A stretch of DNA of 64,000 nucleotides from Cellulomonas humilata (GTDB lineage Bacteria; Actinomycetota; Actinomycetes; Actinomycetales; Cellulomonadaceae): positions 558,001-622,000 of the forward strand of contig NZ_JABMCI010000070.1 in assembly GCF_013359775.1 (NCBI RefSeq), read 5' to 3'. A program made the translations under genes and the position numbers. The notes beneath the pieces are model-generated. The model was not told the DNA's origin, did no database searches, and worked only from the letters and a program-made list of their open reading frames with translations. Shown piece by piece: positions 61,535 to 64,000 of this stretch (its first letter is position 1; the number at the start of each line of letters is the position of its first letter).

Positions 61535-62119
61535 ATGCGCGGCCTGTACGCACTCAAGCCCTGGTACACCCGGCGACTGGACGGCATCGTCCGGTGGGCC
61601 GTCGACCGGGACGTGTCCCCGGACGTCTTCACGTGGCTCGGCGTGCTCAGCGCCGCGGCCGCCGGCGTCGCGATCGCGCTCGGCTCGTGGCCCCTGGCCC
61701 TCCTGCTGCTCGCCGGGCGGCTGGCGGGGGCCAACCTCGACGGGGCCGTGGCGCGCGCTCGCGGGGTGTCCCGGCCGTGGGGTTTCGTGGTCAACGAGGT
61801 CGGCGACCGCGTCAGCGACCTGCTGATGTTCGCCGGGCTCGCGGTGCTGCTCGGGCGGCTGCAGGGCGGTGCCGCGGTCGGGTTCGTGCTCGTCGCGGCC
61901 GTCGTCGCGACCCTGCCGACGTTCGTGTCGCTGGCCGGCGCGGGAGCCGGTGCCCCGCGGCTGAACGGGGGGCCGTTCGGCAAGACCGAGCGGTGCCTCG
62001 CCGTGGTGCTCATGGTGGCCATGCCGGGGCTGTCCCCGCTCCTGCTGGCGGTCACGGTCGGGCTGTCGCTGGCCACCGCCTCGACGCGGCTGCGGCAGCT
62101 GCGCCGGGCCCTCGCGTGA
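61535..62119 (+). CDS. CDP-alcohol phosphatidyltransferase, variant active site
   Basis: 194 aa with about five membrane helices. The signature is seen as NLDGAVAR...GFVVNEVGDRVSD. Compared with the canonical DxxDGxxAR(x8)GxxxDxxxD, the first Asp is Ala and the third is Asn; the second and fourth Asp and the Gly/Ala/Arg positions are kept. First gene of an overlapping operon with CdsA-like and PlsC-like enzymes, which supports a role in phospholipid headgroup transfer. Confidence 0.88.
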   Translation: MRGLYALKPWYTRRLDGIVRWAVDRDVSPDVFTWLGVLSAAAAGVAIALGSWPLALLLLAGRLAGANLDGAVARARGVSRPWGFVVNEVGDRVSDLLMFAGLAVLLGRLQGGAAVGFVLVAAVVATLPTFVSLAGAGAGAPRLNGGPFGKTERCLAVVLMVAMPGLSPLLLAVTVGLSLATASTRLRQLRRALA

Positions 62120-62988
62120 TCCCGGACCTCGAGCTCCACCTGAGACTGGCCGCCTGGCACCTGGACCTCGAGGGTCGGGCCGTCTGGCTGCTGACGGTCA
62201 GCGTGGTGATCCTGGCGGTCGCCGCGATCCCGGTGTTCCTGTCGGGCAAGCCGGAGCTGCGCCGGCGCTGGACCACCTGGGCGCTGATCCTGCCGGTGAT
62301 CGGCATCCCGATGTGGCTGGGCCCCGGTCCGACGGCGGTGCTCGCGGCGCTGCTCGCGCTCCAGGCGGTGCGCGAGTTCGCCGCGATGGTCCGCCTGCCC
62401 CGGGCGGAGACGACGCTGCTGCTGGTGCTCGCGGTCGCCTACCCGATGGCGGCGTGGCTGGCCCCCGACCTGCTCGCCCTGGTGCCCCTGGTGGCGCTGC
62501 TCTGCGCCGTCCCCGCGCTGCTGACCGGGGACTCCGAGCGCGGGCTCGAGCGCGCGACGCTCACCGCATTCGGGTCGATCTGGCTGTGCTGGTCGCTGGC
62601 CAACCTGGTGCTCGTCGGCAGCGACGCGTACCTGCTGTGCTTCGCGGCGGCGGCCACGGACATCGCGGCCTGGTGCGGCGGGACCGGCCTGCGCCGGTTC
62701 GCCTGGGCGCGACGACCACTCTCCCGGCTCAGTCCGAACAAGACCGTCGGAGGTATGGTCGGAGCCGCCGTCGGGGCAGCGATCGTGCTGGTCGTGCTCG
62801 ATTCCGCCTCGCCGGGCCTGTACGTCGCCGTGCTGCTCGGGAGCGTCGGAGGAGACCTGTTGGAGTCCATGGTGAAGCGCCGCGCCGGGGTCAAGGACGC
62901 GGGCGCGTGGCTGCCCGGCTTCGGCGGCCTGCTGGACCGCGTCGACTCCCTGCTGCTGGTGCTCCCGCTCGCGGCGGTGCTCGCATGA
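62116..62988 (+). CDS. cdsA: Phosphatidate cytidylyltransferase
   Basis: 290 aa, GTG start overlapping the previous stop (GTGA). Seven or more membrane helices; signature SPNKTVGGMVG and the C-terminal SMVKRRAGVKDAGAWLPGFG followed by GLLDRVDS, the CdsA motif with Phe in place of the usual His. Makes CDP-diacylglycerol from phosphatidate and CTP, the substrate of the upstream enzyme. Confidence 0.9.
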   Translation: MIPDLELHLRLAAWHLDLEGRAVWLLTVSVVILAVAAIPVFLSGKPELRRRWTTWALILPVIGIPMWLGPGPTAVLAALLALQAVREFAAMVRLPRAETTLLLVLAVAYPMAAWLAPDLLALVPLVALLCAVPALLTGDSERGLERATLTAFGSIWLCWSLANLVLVGSDAYLLCFAAAATDIAAWCGGTGLRRFAWARRPLSRLSPNKTVGGMVGAAVGAAIVLVVLDSASPGLYVAVLLGSVGGDLLESMVKRRAGVKDAGAWLPGFGGLLDRVDSLLLVLPLAAVLA

Positions 62989-64000
62989 CCGCCCGCCGCC
63001 GGGTCGGCCTGCCGCCCGGGTTCAACCTCGCAGGCGCAGCCCGGCACACATTCTGGCGCAACGTCTTCCACCTGGTCGGCGGGTACAAGGTGCGCGGGGC
63101 CGCGCCGTACGAGGCGATGGTCATCGTCGCCAACCACAGCTCGCACGCCGACACCCCTGCCCTGATCGCCGCGTTCCCGGCGCCGTACAAGCCCGTCGTC
63201 GTGGCGGCCGAGGACTACTGGTTCGACAAGGCGTGGATGCGCCTGGGGCTCAAGCTGGCCATCGGTGCCGTCCCCGTGCACCGCAAGGGCGGCGGGGGCT
63301 ACGCGGGGCTCGTGGAGGGCGCACAGGCCGTGCTGGGCACCGGGTCCAGCCTGCTGGTGTTCCCCGAGGGCACCCGCAGCACGGACGGGCGCCTGGGCGA
63401 GCTGCGCAGCGGGGCCGTCCGGATCGCCCGCGAGTTCGACGTCCCGATCCTGCCGGTGGCCATCGTCGGCACGCACGACCTGCTGCCCAAGGGCGGCCGC
63501 CTGCACCCCGGACCCGTCGAGGTGCGGCTCGGGCACCCGATCCAGCCGGAGGACCTCGACGACGACGACATGTCCCCGGTGGTCCACCAGCTCGAGGCGC
63601 TGCTGGCCGAGGGGCCCGCGACGTGGTCCGAGTCGCGCACGTGGCAGGTGCTGCACCGCGCGATGGACGGGAAGGCCGGGATGGCCGGCGCCGCGGCGTG
63701 GGGGTTCGCCGAGGGGATCAGCTGGCCGGTGACCATGGAGATGTACCTGGCGGTGGTGGGCGTCGCCAACCCGCGTCGGATCCTGCCGGCCATCGGGTGG
63801 CTCACCGCCGGGTCGGTGGCGGGCGTGCTGGTCACCTCCGAGCTGACGCGGCGCGGTCTGCGCCCACCGGCCCCTCTGACCACCGCGAGCATGCGGGCGG
63901 CGGCGTCGGAGCACATGGCCGCGGGCGCCCGGGGCGTCTGGAAGCAGGCCGCCAACGGCGTGCCGGTCAAGCTCTACGCGGCCGCGGCGGGCGACGCCGG
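62985..64000 (+). CDS. plsC: PlsC-like acyltransferase fused to a YqaA/DedA-like membrane domain (partial at window end)
   Basis: 338 residues visible; no stop before the window ends. Overlaps cdsA by 4 bases. N-terminal acyltransferase with NHSSHAD (NHx4D, about 51-57), VHRKGG and FPEGTRS (about 126-132). From about 235 the sequence changes to a membrane type: WGFAEGISWPVTMEMYLAVV, NPRRILPAIGWLTAGSVAGV and NGVPVKLYAAAAGD, a pattern like YqaA/DedA (VTT) proteins. It would convert lysophosphatidate to phosphatidate for CdsA; the C-terminal part may move lipid across the membrane. Confidence 0.85.
   Translation, partial: MTARRRVGLPPGFNLAGAARHTFWRNVFHLVGGYKVRGAAPYEAMVIVANHSSHADTPALIAAFPAPYKPVVVAAEDYWFDKAWMRLGLKLAIGAVPVHRKGGGGYAGLVEGAQAVLGTGSSLLVFPEGTRSTDGRLGELRSGAVRIAREFDVPILPVAIVGTHDLLPKGGRLHPGPVEVRLGHPIQPEDLDDDDMSPVVHQLEALLAEGPATWSESRTWQVLHRAMDGKAGMAGAAAWGFAEGISWPVTMEMYLAVVGVANPRRILPAIGWLTAGSVAGVLVTSELTRRGLRPPAPLTTASMRAAASEHMAAGARGVWKQAANGVPVKLYAAAAGDA

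Overview
The window is about 70% GC, uses many GTG starts, and carries Actinomycetota-type families: ECF41 and ECF42 sigma factors, an LLM F420-type oxidoreductase, a pSAM2-like integrative element and wall-anchored domains. The overall style suggests a Cellulomonas-like member of the Micrococcales. That is a judgement from gene content, not a database match. The flanks are chromosomal backbone. The middle, about 7.39 to 41.15 kb, is an integrated mobile element, and a scar zone of older insertions follows it.

Left backbone (1-7316): a one-protein sigma/anti-sigma fusion with a very large extracytoplasmic part, an NAD(P)-binding epimerase-like protein, a small conserved hypothetical, upp, tadA and a SIR2 deacylase. 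tRNA-Ser(CGA) lies at 7317-7406.

Integrative element (7391-41152): it is bounded by two exact 35-bp repeats that contain the 3' end of tRNA-Ser. From the left, a tight minus-strand core operon (pra, a 128-aa protein, an FtsK/TraB-type translocase, repSA, xis, int) resembles actinomycete integrative and conjugative elements (AICEs) of the pSAM2 type. A divergent XRE-like regulator, a NUDIX hydrolase and an HD phosphohydrolase face it across an operator array. Next comes a 2314-aa secreted RHS/YD-repeat toxin with a translationally coupled candidate immunity protein. After that is a second, T4SS-like transfer operon: pilin-like protein, small membrane protein, VirB4-like ATPase, VirB6-like protein, NTF2-like membrane protein and M23 peptidase. 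A 93-aa HTH protein next to a recurring palindromic operator probably regulates it. The right third is lower-GC cargo that looks like a defence island: a GHKL ATPase + STAS-like pair, a DUF262 + HEPN pair and a zinc-ribbon protein with a HEPN-like motif, plus several unknowns. A 616-bp non-coding stretch with hairpins and a third operator copy ends the element.

Scar zone (41153-43840): a truncated integrase closely related to the resident one sits just beyond attR, so the same tRNA site was used by an earlier element. A lipoprotein, a secreted protein, an IS-end-like inverted repeat and a broken arsC follow.

Right backbone (43836-64000): small and membrane proteins; an ECF41 sigma/carboxymuconolactone decarboxylase pair with a recognisable promoter; two tandem serine hydrolases; a Tgl-like transglutaminase candidate carrying an N-terminal motif known from phage-tail-like systems; two coupled PAP2 phosphatases; an L,D-transpeptidase; a YciI (DGPF)/ECF42 pair; a tyrosine phosphatase; an FtsH-like AAA protease; a Nei-type glycosylase; a DUF1684 pair; and a final phospholipid operon (CDP-alcohol phosphatidyltransferase, CdsA, PlsC fused to a YqaA/DedA-like membrane domain) that runs off the end.
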